DNA of 64,000 nucleotides, taken from Ornithodoros turicata. Its lineage: Eukaryota; Arthropoda; Arachnida; Ixodida; Argasidae. The notes beneath the pieces are model-generated. The model saw only the letters and a list, made by a program, of their open reading frames with translations. It was not told where the DNA came from and did no database searches. The DNA is taken from the NCBI RefSeq assembly GCF_037126465.1, contig NC_088201.1, positions 85,216,273 through 85,280,272 of the forward strand, written 5' to 3'. Positions 1 to 10,181 of the stretch are shown here, one piece after another; the stretch's first letter is position 1, and every line of letters begins with the position of its first letter. A program made the position numbers and the translations under genes.

Positions 1-311
1 CGATAAACTAATGGAAGAACTCGGACACTTTTAGCAGCAACTCCGCGGCTCGAGACGTCTCCAGAGGTAAAGGTAGTTATAGCGGCACTTTGATCAAGTA
101 AAACCTGAAAAGTAAAAACGCACGGCAGGGCGCGGAATAAACAATTCTGTTTGCCCTCCTTCAAATGCACTGCGTTGCTGTTTCGCCGTTTACCTCCTGT
201 AACACAGTCGACGGTCACGCACCCTTGTTCAGGTACATCGCCATACCGAATATTAAAGTCTCTGGATTGGGAAAAGTAGCGACATCTTTTTCCCTTTCCC
301 GCCGCGAGCTT

Positions 312-345
312 CATAGAAATCATAAGGAGAAGCTAGAAGCAAAGG
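312..345 (+). repeat. CATAGAAATCAT motif, copy 1 (MITE-like)
   Basis: This 34-bp stretch begins CATAGAAATCATAAGGAGA and continues CTAGAAGCAAAGG. It recurs in inverted orientation at 3593-3627, and its first half forms the arms of a perfect hairpin at 3154-3191. Three occurrences within 3.6 kb point to the terminal motif of a short DNA element family. No target duplication was identified. Confidence 0.55.
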
Positions 346-1021
346 CCTGAGGAGGAAAATGGGAGAGAGCAAAGGAGTTGAACGGAGGAACTTTCCTCCT
401 CAACGGCAAAGCGCGGGCTTCGCCATATTGTAGTAGCCGAAGCCGACCGGAAGTGCATGAGCGCCAGATAACCAAGCCAATCCACAAAAAACAACAACGA
501 AAATGGCAGCTGGTGCAGGTACGTATTCGTTTTTCTGCCTCCCGAATGTGCCTCTCCAAATATTGTACGCTGCAACGTCATGCTAGCCTTTTATGTCAGG
601 TCTCGTATACCTGTTTCAACTGCAGGTTGTGCTAGCATGACAAATAATATCTGTGTAACGTGTACGCTGCGTAATTTCTTACGGGGATGGAACGTCAATA
701 CTCAAATTTTCAGTGCGTGTTACCGATATAACTTGGTCTGTGCAAGAAGTTTGATATTGGAAGCTACTCTGTCATATTGAAAAATGCATGAACGGTGATC
801 TGGGTTGATATGTGACCTCCATTGAGCTCGGCGTTCTTCACTAAGCAGACACACAGACACAGGAAAATGGGAGGCCTTAAAGGTGATAGGCGCTGTCATA
901 GTTGTAGCATAAATTTTGAGTAAACGTAGGACGCTTGGCGCCTAAATATTAAAGGAGAATTTGCACATGTAACGAACATGACTGGTTGAACTGGTTTATT
1001 GGTCTTGTCGTGACCTCCGCC
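346..1021. other. No assignable gene
   Basis: Short open frames here have no recognisable protein motif. At about 504-519 an ATG in a good context is followed by five codons and a CAG|GTACGT splice donor-like site, which could be a tiny first exon. No partner exon was found, so I do not call it. Confidence 0.3.
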
Positions 1022-1232
1022 TCACTCGTTCATGAAGAGCACTTGTTTTGTCAGCTTGCTCATGATGTAGGCCTTCTGGGATTTCTCTGTTATCTTGCGG
1101 GACAGTTCGTGCAGCCTCAACAGCAGGAACCGCTTCATGATCACTTTCACCAGTGAGATTATATGTTCGGGCTCAGAGCTGTAGTGGTCCAATAGATGTT
1201 CTTGATATATGTAGCTGACTTTATGGTAGAGT
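1022..1232 (-). pseudogene. THAP-type transposase, C-terminal fragment
   Basis: The minus strand is open from about 1232 to a TGA at 1022-1024. It translates to a basic, helical segment with the pattern SSEPEHIISLVKVIMKRF, LLLRLHELSRKI and SKLTKQVLF near the stop. This 'H-x-I-x-LVK...R-x-LHxL...SKLTKxVLF' layout resembles the C-terminal tail of THAP-containing transposases of the P-element/THAP9 kind. A THAP DNA-binding exon lies upstream on the same strand at 2243-2450, so both may come from one decayed element. The intervening kilobase holds no matching catalytic core that I can read, and stops interrupt the frame upstream. It could also be the tail of another THAP-linked transposase superfamily. 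Confidence 0.45.
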
Positions 1233-2242
1233 TATGCTACATTGTTCATGACAATGTGATTAACAAAACAGACTTCTGCTCAATTCATTTTGACTTGAAG
1301 GGATTTCACCGCACGTATATGCACGAATATGTTGAGACTGTGTTTTCAAATCTGTTGCTTGAGCGCTCTCATTTTCACAATTTTTTAAACCCTAATTTCA
1401 CAGGCTGTGGACACTGCAGTCATCTGCTCTGGAATGACATGAATGTGGCACCGTGCCTCGCAAACAGGTGAAAGCGCTTCATCACCTTCAGAAGAAGGTA
1501 TCGCCAGAGTGTGAAGCCAAGCAATAATAGTAAAGCTTTGTACGACAGTACAACTAAACAGTTTTCAGTATTTGCTTGTTCATTGTAATACCTATTTCTT
1601 AGGTGCACTTTACTGTGTGCTACAGTAAACATTTAGTAACTGCAACAGCCAGTATCCAGCACTTCTTGTTTGAGCAAAGCAGTAATTCGACTAGTGGACT
1701 GCACTCTACAACAGAGTGAATATCCCTGTGCACCATGGTGTGTTTGAGTTGACCATAAGTTTTAGCTAATGGGACGTTTGACTGAAAGAGCATTCACTGT
1801 ATAATGCTTGAAATTGAGGTATTGATTTTGACCTTGCACGTTAGTTACACCTCAGTCATAGCTATTGCATATCTCTGACATTAGTACTTTTCTGGAACTG
1901 TTACTTACTTGTACTATAATAAAAATCTTGATTATTACTGCTTACTTCTGCCAGAGTTGACAAGATGTAATTATGCAAGTAAGTAAGAAAACAAATGTAA
2001 GTAATTATTTTCTTGACAGGCATTTCAGGCTGTCAAGCTTTCATAAGAGGCTGTCCTGTTATTCAAAGGCCATACCATTTTGTGCATATGAAATAAATTG
2101 TAATGTACCACATCTTGTTCGAGTGTCATTCTTGCATATTTCATGGACAAGTGTGCAATGAACATCATGGGCCCCTGACCAGTTGCAAACGCTGCCAATA
2201 CCCCGAAAGTGTGTATTGAACTCTCTGCATCACAAAATGAAA
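1233..2242. other. Non-coding or decayed TE interior
   Basis: This lies between the two THAP-transposase fragments. Frames are short and AT-rich, and no catalytic DDE-type motif is visible. It may be intronic or eroded interior of the same element. Confidence 0.3.
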
Positions 2243-2450
2243 TTAATATACTACCGTGCTGCTGTCCTGTTTCCAGGAGAAAATAGTGGGGATAGCACCT
2301 GGCTTCAGCCATTTCTTGTTGTGGCTAAAGTAAAAGCATGAGGGCTCAAAGTGTTTGGAACATATCCTTTGAGTCTGAGAAGGGTGAAAAGACTGCTCAG
2401 ATACACTTTGAAACCACTGTCTCAAAAGTATGGGGTCATGGTGGGGAAAC
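2243..2450 (-). pseudogene. THAP zinc-finger domain exon (partial)
   Basis: A minus-strand exon starts after a polypyrimidine/ATTACAG acceptor at 2451-2457 and opens directly into FPHHDPILLRQWFQSV. It then shows PSQTQRICSKHFEPSCF and KWLKPGAIPTIF. These are the hallmarks of the second half of a THAP C2CH DNA-binding domain: FP, W, P, the C-x2-H zinc ligands and the closing LKPxAxPTIF. The first zinc-binding cysteine pair should lie in an upstream exon, since THAP genes often have an intron here, but I could not identify it. A possible GT donor follows at about 2256. THAP domains bind DNA in P-element, Kolobok and host regulatory proteins. With the C-terminal fragment at 1022-1232 this is best read as a TE remnant. 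Confidence 0.7.
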
Positions 2451-3150
2451 CTGTAATATTGACAGAAGTACGACCTATGGCACCTCAACAATTCCTATCG
2501 CCTATGAATAGAAATAATGATTTGATTATTTCTATGTCTCCAATAAAGGTGTTAGGAAATGTTAGTGAATAATGACACTCACTCGTAGAAAGATACTCCA
2601 GATATGGCAGAATGTCTTGTGTGACACCTTGGAAGCGCGCATGACATGGGCATGACTTGTGCCCGAAGCACAAACACAATTCGGGAAGCAAAACTCCAGA
2701 TACAGTGCAGCAAGATTCGCAAGTCCACCAGCCAACACCAAACACCTTATTACAAATGAAGAAAGCTGACATGACAACAACAGTGGGAATAGTGGGTATT
2801 GCCGGTGTACATTGAAGAACAATATTCACCACGATCCTGCGGCCTGGGAAGTTTCCTTGCACTGGCTTCAAAACTGTAATCCCCGTCTCCAGGAAGCAGG
2901 CCATTACATTAAAAAGAAAGAAAGTCAGAGCCCCGAAGAATTATCGGCGAGCTTGTGCTGTGAGGTACCACCTCTTCCCCGGGGGCGCCGAGCCCGTAAA
3001 TCAATCCAATTCACATTATGTAATCTTTCTGCTGTCTTTGCTATTCCAGTGACACTCCCCTTTTCATATGTTGTCTTTTCAATGTGTATTAATTGTGTAA
3101 AAAGAAAAGAAAACAAGTCGTCGCACCCAAAAGTTTAACGTAAGAGTGAC
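2451..3150. other. No assignable gene
   Basis: Minus-strand frames of 86-139 codons overlap here but are rich in Cys and hydrophobic residues without a recognisable fold, and have no support from repeats or splice structure. I treat them as chance frames or eroded intron. Confidence 0.3.
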
Positions 3151-3153
3151 GGG

Positions 3154-3191
3154 CATAGAAATCATGAGGAATCATCCTCATGATTTCTATG
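3154..3191. repeat. Perfect 17-bp hairpin of the CATAGAAATCAT family
   Basis: Arms CATAGAAATCATGAGGA (3154-3170) and its exact reverse complement (3175-3191) flank a 4-base loop, ATCA. The arm matches the motif at 312-345 and 3593-3627. This looks like two element termini brought together, or a minimal foldback unit. Confidence 0.75.
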
Positions 3192-3592
3192 GTGTCAGGG
3201 CCCCATGACGACAGAAGGATGTCTGGTCAGTTGTTTCAGCCGCATTGTTTCTTGTGATGCAGCGAGCGTCAAAGTCGCACTCCGCGTAATTAGCTTTAGC
3301 CGATAACCGCTGTCAGCAATTCCGCAACCGAAACTCTGCTAGCTTCCCCTTGCACTCAAGGCCGCCTTTTCTTTCGAGAACAGGTGATTACAGCACGGGA
3401 AGGCCGCAGTATTACTTACTTCATGTTTATTTTATGCTTACTGCACATTTATTTCCTCGTAAATTGATTACAGAAACAGCATTCACCATTGAAACCGAGC
3501 TGCCAAGGACAGCGCGCAGACAGCACTGGCACATGGCAACACTGGCCGCCACAATATGGCGCATCCCTCGTTTTGACGCAGAGCCAGCGCCA

Positions 3593-3627
3593 CCTTTGCT
3601 TCTAGACTCTCCTTATGATTTCTATGG
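3593..3627 (-). repeat. CATAGAAATCAT motif, copy 2 (inverted)
   Basis: Read on the minus strand this repeats the 312-345 motif with few changes. The adjoining sequence on each side, including a 'GCCATATTGT' block, is also loosely shared between the two places, so the family unit is longer than the core motif. Confidence 0.5.
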
Positions 3628-3921
3628 CGAGCTTGGACCTTTAATGGCGTCCATACCATAGGTTTGCGTGGCTCGACCGCCATGAAAGGTCCAAGGTCGA
3701 GGTGGAAAGATCAAGGAATGGCGGTACGTTTTCCAATTCAGGGACTTTACCGACTATGACATCATGGCGCCAATTCCTCAATGCGGGGGTGGGGGGGGGG
3801 TATATATGTTTAATAGAAAGAAATAAAGAAAAGAAGAAATGTCAGCCAGACGCTCAATGCGCTCATTATTACGTACCTTGGTAAGCCCGCTTTCTTCTAC
3901 GTGTTTCTTCGGGAGGTACCC

Positions 3922-4086
3922 AAAATCCACCATTAAAAATAAACTGCTTAAAAATAAAAGATTTAAGAATAAACCGCTTATAAAATACACGCTTAAAAAT
4001 AAATCGGAAAGAATAAACCGGTTAAAATATCCGCTTAAATATAACCGGTTAAGAATCCACCATTAAAAATAAACTGTTTCAAAATC
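3922..4086 (+). repeat. Degenerate short-word array (AATAAACCGCTTAA type)
   Basis: About 165 bases are built from loosely repeated 12-16-base words such as AATCCACCATTAAAAATAAAC, CCGCTTAA and AACCGGTTAA. Spacing varies and no two words are identical, so this is not a conventional tandem satellite. The same vocabulary appears on the opposite strand at 25270-25455. Confidence 0.6.
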
Positions 4087-4556
4087 TAGCACAGCGGCGG
4101 ATTGATACGGGACTGTATCTCTACGCAGGGGATAGGTATGATATCTACCTCGTATCGGCACCGGATACCATTATTGTGTTTAGCTGGTTTAGTGCCGACA
4201 GTTTGCGTGTGTCCGCTGGTTTGCGTCGCTTATTTTTGTTCCTCCATCTGTGCTAGTTGCCTCATAGCTTCGCTTGGAGGAGGAAAAGAGTGGTGTGGAA
4301 GTGTTGTATTGAAACCCGAAGTGACCAACGGTAGAAGCAGAGCTCGTATTCGTGCTACTCAGTGAAATTTGCGTGCTTCGTAGGCCACTTGTTTCGATCA
4401 TCGAAATATAAATGTCGTTTGTCACGTCTTCTTGCACAAACGTATGGGACCAAAATCGTTATCTTGGCCGTTTATTTTAACGGTTTCGCAGCGACAACCA
4501 CATGTAGCTCACTATGTGTGTGCTTGTGCTTCTATGTCATAAACGCGGTTTCCACT

Positions 4557-5730
4557 CCCAGTAAACCACGAAGATCCTGGAGACGTCCAAAATGTGTCGC
4601 AGACGTCCAAGACGTCGAGACATCCTATGTACGTCCCATGGATATTCGTGATTGGATCCAAACTATGTCGCAGATGTCACAACTGTAGCTATGTTCCATG
4701 GACGTCACATGGACGTCCAGTCTGTCTCCTCAAAATATTTTAGTTGTTGGGGATATCCAATTCTGTACATCCCCTGTACGTCCCAAATCGAATATCTTGG
4801 GTTCATCGAGATTTGGATATTCTGAGGGGATCACATCAGGAACCAAAAAGTATGTGCAAACAGGGGCTGAATGACGTTTCTCAGAAACAAAGGGCTGTCC
4901 TGTGCAAGATTGCAAGATTTTGCTCCTTCCAAAACTGATTGTCTATGTTACATTGAGCACTTATTGCGAAAGAGGCAGAGATGCGGAATTCTGTGGCACT
5001 CTCAAATTTGACTTTAGATGAATCTATTGAGTGTCTCCGACCAAGAGGAGTAAGAAACACAGGCGTTACTTTGTTGCAGAGTTAACACACCACGCAACTC
5101 CTCACATGACTGTTATTTTTGTGCATAATCGAGTTATACTTAAACAGCTCACCCACCGTTTTGTTTCAGAGGCGAGCAGTACCCTCGAATTCGCGGAAGT
5201 TCGCGCGACAAGCAATATATAGTATTTGTTTTCTCTTGGAAAGGGAATGCTAGTACCTTCCGAAGCTTTTTGGACCGTGAGCTTTTCCACTTCTCAGTTT
5301 GCTTTACTTAAACAGCAGCGCTCTGTGTCCGTTATGGGAAATACCACAAACGGGCACAGAGGGGAAACAGGGAACGAAATAGTTATGTGGTGGCCACTCT
5401 CTATAGTTATGGGTCCGTTAATGGTGCCGACCCCCCCCCCCCCCCCCCCCCACCACCACCACCACCACCACCAAAACTCTCGCAAAATGTTTCAAAATAT
5501 GTGTTCGTGTGCACGGATCGTAATTGGTGGCGCCAATATCCTCTGAATGTCCGAATGTCCATTAGTTGAGTTAGTGGGACGTCCCGTGGATGTGGAGAAA
5601 GCGGGACAAATGGCCATCTATTGGACGTACAAAAGGCGTCTATAGGCTCTGTGCGAACCTCCCTGGGATATCCGAATGTCACGCTCAGGATGTTACATGG
5701 ACGTCGCTGGGATGTAGATGGGTTACTGGG
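4557..5730. mobile_element. DNA element with CCCAGTAA termini and subterminal GGACGTCC words
   Basis: The left end begins CCCAGTAAACCA at 4557 and the right end closes with its near reverse complement, TGGGTTACTGGG, at 5730. Inside both ends are many copies of short self-complementary words: GACGTCC, GGACGTC, CCATGG and GATATCC. That is the usual pattern of transposase-binding subterminal repeats in cut-and-paste elements. The 1.17-kb interior has no recognisable transposase and contains a poly-C/(CAC)n tract, so it is probably non-autonomous. No target-site duplication is obvious. A second element with a CCCAGT terminus lies at 37704-40078. Confidence 0.6.
5431..5473 (+). repeat. Poly-C / (CAC)n simple repeat
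   Basis: About twenty C residues run into a (CAC)n triplet tract. Overlapping poly-Pro and poly-Gly frames are artefacts of this repeat. Confidence 0.95.
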
Positions 5731-6389
5731 CTGTCGAAAGTCTGCCGCTCTCCTTTGCGATAGCTGCTTCATTTAAACAATAAACGGTTTATCCGTTGCT
5801 CTGTGAGTCTGCATATCTCTTGAGTGACAAGTTCGTATATTCTTTTGCACTAAATGTTGCTGTTTCGTTGCATTGTCCGGCACATGTCTATGTAAATTGA
5901 GAACGCAGCGGCTTGTTATTTAATTTCATGATACGAAGTCGCTCTATGCACGTACGTTGATGTGTGCGTCTGGGTATGTCATACCTAAGCTCAGTGATTT
6001 GCCCAGACACCCCAACATTCCACAAACCTCTGTGAGATTGCGCTATATTTTGTCGAAAAACTTGTAAATACATCTCCTTGCAGAGCCCCACCCTGCTCCC
6101 CAAGGACGAAATTTTCGGTAAACCACTGCCCGTGTTTTCGTAGCATGTACAGTTGATGTGTTGTGGTGTGACTGTGCACGTTTCTTTTGTGAGATCACTG
6201 AATATATATGGACTTCAAAACAAGGAACAATGTGGTCAAAGCTTTATAGGAGCACTTCACAGTATTTTCCTCGTTTTAACCTTTATTACTTGTGTATCGA
6301 CAATGACCCACTTTTATGTACTGGCTCCTGCAAGTTATGTGTACTAAGACAGGAGTAGGCCACAGAAGAGATGGTTACATTGCTTGTGC
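5731..6389. other. No assignable gene
   Basis: AT-rich sequence with short overlapping frames; nothing recognisable on either strand. Confidence 0.3.
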
Positions 6390-6680
6390 ACCAGCTCCCG
6401 TGGCATAGTGGTTAGGATGATCACTTTCCACGCCGAGGCTGGGAGGTGACACTGGTTTGGCACCGGCTGTGCTGTCTCAGGTTTTCCCTCGGTTTTCCGA
6501 AGGCTTTCCAGACTGATGTTGGCACAGTTCCCCCAAAGTCGGCCCAGGACACATACTAACCCCCCACGTCCTTGCCTTACCCCCTACTCCTTCCTGCTGT
6601 ACTCTTTCGATCTGTCCATATCTGTACGCCGCTCATAGCCACAGTTGCTTCGCAGTGCTAACATGGAATTTAAAAAAAAA
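6390..6680 (+). mobile_element. tRNA-derived SINE (probable)
   Basis: The unit begins with an RNA polymerase III A-box-like segment, TGGCATAGTGGTTAGG (about 6403-6418). A degenerate B-box-like region follows about 35 bases on (GGGAGGTGACACTGG). A non-tRNA body containing TTTTCCCTCGGTTTTCC comes next, and it ends in an A-rich tail near 6670. The head resembles a tRNA with the usual 'GTGGTTA' D-arm and the order head-body-A tail is that of a SINE. The exact borders and target duplications could not be fixed. Confidence 0.65.
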
Positions 6681-6975
6681 CACTGCTTAAGCACACAGTC
6701 TTGTTGCATGGCTAGTCCACTGGTTGTGGAATGCATATGGATGCCTCTATCTAGTCTTTTCGGGTGCTTCTAATCACAAGACGTCATTCTCCCTCCTCCA
6801 CTGAATCCAAAAGCTTGTTAAATAAGACGTATCAATTCACACAGACTGTTTATTTTGCAACAGGGGTCATCGTAGGATATTACTATCGCAAGGTTGATAA
6901 AGTTATTCCCACGCACAAGAGGGAGAAAAAGATTTGCAAATCAAGAAATTTACATGTTTCATAACCATTGCATGC

Positions 6976-7112
6976 AGTATCGTAGCCAGAAAAATATTTG
7001 GGGGGGAGGGGGTCTAATGGGACTTTACATGAGGTAGGAGGTATTTCCCTCTCCCAAATGCACTACCAAATGTACAATTTTTGGGGGTGTTGTACCCCCC
7101 CCCCCCCCAATC
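6976..7112 (+). mobile_element. G-run hAT-like MITE fragment
   Basis: CAGTATCGTAGCCAGAAAAAT followed by a long G run matches the terminus of the G-run MITEs at 8404-8772, 10040-10151 and 19600-19754. A C run near 7096-7110 would be the other half, but the far terminus and target duplication are not readable. Confidence 0.4.
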
Positions 7113-8403
7113 TGACAATGCCCATGGTTGTATGTCAGTGAAACGTACAAATGTCAGACATGCGCAAAGGAGCCCAAATGTAGCCTGCTTCCGGAGATGC
7201 CCCCGAGTTGGAGAATGGAGTATAAAACAATTAAGAAAAACATGGCACTTCCCACAATATCAATGCTTATAAATTTATTCCAGAAATGTACACCGTATTT
7301 TACACCGCTCCCAAATTTTGCTCTGCATCGTGACACGATTTGTGAAACGTCAGTACTTTGCTTGAAGATTTTATTACTGATGCACAATTGGTGTCGTGTA
7401 ACATATAGAAAACTTTCACCAACAACTCTCAATTAGTACAGTTCTTCTAATAATTTGAATCACTTCTTTTCTGAGGCACATCATGCAGACGTTCCAGGAT
7501 AACAGGATATTGGCTTAGGAGTTTCCAGCATGATCACTGTCGAGCATGATTTGTGTGCAAGTACAGTTTATTTTAATGTAAGGGCAAACAACACCACTTT
7601 CGTGCAACACTTTGCTTAAGATTATGCATCATTCCCTAAAACATCTAACTGGGCTTCTTGGTACATACGCGGATTTAGACAAATACACACGATTAGCACA
7701 CTATCTACAATGCATCATTTACTTTACACAGCTGCTAGACATCCAATGACAGTCAGTATCTTTACGGATGCTTCACCTCAAACGTGAGATAGGCTCCGAA
7801 CAACAGCATACAATTTTTGTGTAAGAGTTATACAATTAATTAGGCATCCTGCTAATTTTTAGACAGATTATCAGGATTTCTTTAAATTGTTCTTGATCAC
7901 ACTAAAAGACGATAAGTGTAATGTCAAAAAAGAATGACAGAATAAATCTGGTGCGTTACCGTTAGGAAGAAAATTTATCAGCCTTTTTTAATGTAGCGAC
8001 CAGTTAGCGATGATTGGTTCTCAGTGAACCCATGCCAAGACCAAGAAAGATTTTCATGAAAAAAGGCTCTCAAGAGGTGGATATTTTGGCAACATTGTGG
8101 GAACTTTCCATTATATTTTGTTCCAGACAGTCATTCCCTCTTGTGTGAGAGTCAATAATTTGAGTACTTTCTGTTTATTTACTGTTGATTTCCTTTGAGC
8201 CACATAGCTAAGCAGGCAATTAATTCATTTGCCCTTGTGACCCTGCCTGCCCTTGTTGCCCTTAACACAGCAGTGTCATTTATGTGTAACAGGAGCGACA
8301 TTCACCAAAAATTGTTCCATCAATTCAAAATTGTTCATCGAAGCATTTCATATGTGGCACCCTGTTTATTGCTGTGTTTTTATTAGAACCAGAGCATCTC
8401 CAC
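7113..8403. other. No assignable gene
   Basis: AT-rich, with only short frames on both strands. I see no domain, tRNA or long repeat. Confidence 0.3.
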
Positions 8404-8772
8404 CAGTGGTGTAGCCACGGGGGGCTTAGGGGGGGATTGGGGAAGAGCCCCCCTACCTGCCACGGATCGCGAAAGTTCTTGCAGTTTATGGCGTCTATCT
8501 AAGCAGCACTCTTGAATGTTTTTCAAAGTATGAGCTTTTCAAAATACTTCCAATCTCGTGACACCGCCTCATGGGTCATGAGAGCCTACATGTAATCGTA
8601 TTGTGAACGTTCAAATCAATTATTTTCGTGTTTTCCTTCATCCGCATTTTGCGGTGTGCACGAGTATGTGTGTGTTTTCGCACCCCGTATCAGTGGGGGG
8701 GGGGGGGGAAGTGGGGCGAGTTTTCATATCGAGCCCCCCCCTCCAAAACTTGGAAGTCTGGTTACGCCACTG
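8404..8772. mobile_element. hAT-like MITE with perfect 8-bp target duplication
   Basis: The element starts CAGTGGTGTAGCCA and ends with the reverse complement of CAGTGGCGTAACCAGA, both typical hAT-type termini. It is flanked exactly by the 8-bp duplication ATCTCCAC at 8396-8403 and 8773-8780. Long G and C runs lie just inside the termini. At 369 bp with no transposase it is non-autonomous and would depend on a hAT transposase supplied elsewhere. The perfect duplication implies fairly recent insertion. Confidence 0.9.
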
Positions 8773-8780
8773 ATCTCCAC

Positions 8781-10031
8781 CGAGGTTATAAGAAGAAAGC
8801 GTTGTCAGAGAAAATGTTCGTTTGTGAGCAACGGAGGGTTCTTCTAAAACACCTTTTGGATTGATTGTCACGTCTCAGGTTATCATGAACAAAAAAAAAA
8901 AAAAAGGTTTAGTTGGAGAGGTGATGTCGAGGGTGTTGGCGAGACTTGAGTGCACAGTATATCAACATATGCGAGGTGACATTATTTCACTATGGTGAAA
9001 TCCTAGTTCCATCACAGCCTGTCGTGACAGCTCCTGCGCCTGCCCTAAATCGCATATTGCGTTGAAGGTTTTTGTGCACTTATGGTTTTTAATTTTGTGT
9101 GTGCATTTCGCATTCAAAACAAATTGCAATTTTGTATATCTACTTGTGGCTTGCTCAACAGCCCAGTTCACTAACAAGCAGGTAGGCACTAGTTGCAACT
9201 TTAAAAAATCCTATCACCATCCTATCCTATCCTATCCTATATCCTATATCACCAAAATCTTACTAAGAAAAAGTACGTTCTATGTTACCGCAGCCAGAGT
9301 GTACAACAACCCGGTGCGTACTTGTAATAAACCCCCTTGAATCTCATCGGACTTAGTTTGGTGTCATTAGATGACGTAACAGGCATTAATAAAAACCCTG
9401 CGCGACCGGGTGGACTCATGCAAAACTGATAACAAGCATCTTGCCAGTAATGGAGAGCAGATCTCTTAGAATGACAACACCAGAAAATTTTACGATCGTG
9501 CAGTCGTGCAGCCACTCCATGCACTAAAAAAATCAGTCTCGGATCCAGCACAATTTCCTGTAAAAAGGCACGAGCGTTTTGCAAAGCCATCACAGTGCTC
9601 TCCGACGTTACCTCCGTGCAAAGCGGTGTCGTGTTGTTCTACAAATGGGGGCGCACATAAGCGCTACCCAATGTCATCCTCTAATTACAAACGTCCACAG
9701 ATTCAAAGAGGCGACAGAAAAGGTCCCGAACAAACAGCATCAAGACACTAAAGAACCAGGGATATTCCCAGGATTTTCGTCTCGGTTGGGGGGGGGGGGA
9801 TGGCACTCATATTTGCAGCTTTTCTGACTTTTTGGGCTTTTCTGACAGACAAGGTGTTGCAAGATTTTTGGGAGTTCTGGGAAAATCCCTGCTAAAGACA
9901 CTCCTCGGAGTCAGACCCGGACGTACGTGTGGAACACAAACGGAATCCGAAACAAAAACAAACGAACAATGTTGCCAACGCCTTTCGGAAAACCGTCCTA
10001 TATTGCAAACAGTGGCAAAAGGAATGATAGG
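8781..10031. other. No assignable gene; small simple repeats
   Basis: Contains an A-run near 8890, the pentamer tract at 9219-9249 and G runs near 9787. The short frames lack recognisable motifs. Confidence 0.3.
9219..9249 (+). repeat. (CCTAT)n microsatellite
   Basis: Five or six copies of CCTAT, the last interrupted. Confidence 0.9.
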
Positions 10032-10039
10032 TGCTATGA

Positions 10040-10151
10040 GGTCGGATTTGGGGGGAGGTCCTGATGTCCAGACCCCTCCCCTTCAATTTCTGTCGTTACA
10101 TAGACGGCAGGACCCCCCGCCCCTCAGAAAAATCTTGGATCCGCCTGTGGA
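10040..10151. mobile_element. Short G-run MITE with 8-bp target duplication
   Basis: A 112-bp unit with a G-rich left end (GGTCGGATTTGGGG) and a right end reading AATCTTGGATCCGCCTGTG. It is flanked by TGCTATGA (10032-10039) and TGCTATGT (10152-10159), matching at 7 of 8 bases. The right half is nearly the same as that of 19600-19754. Confidence 0.7.
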
Positions 10152-10155
10152 TGCT

Positions 10156-10181
10156 ATGTGTGTGTGTGTGTGTGTGTGTGT
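10156..10181 (+). repeat. (TG)n microsatellite
   Basis: A TG dinucleotide run immediately beside the right target duplication of the MITE. Confidence 0.9.

Noticed and set aside
5294..5772. Poly-Pro, poly-Gly and poly-Trp frames near 5430.
   Set aside because: Translation of a poly-C/(CAC)n simple repeat.
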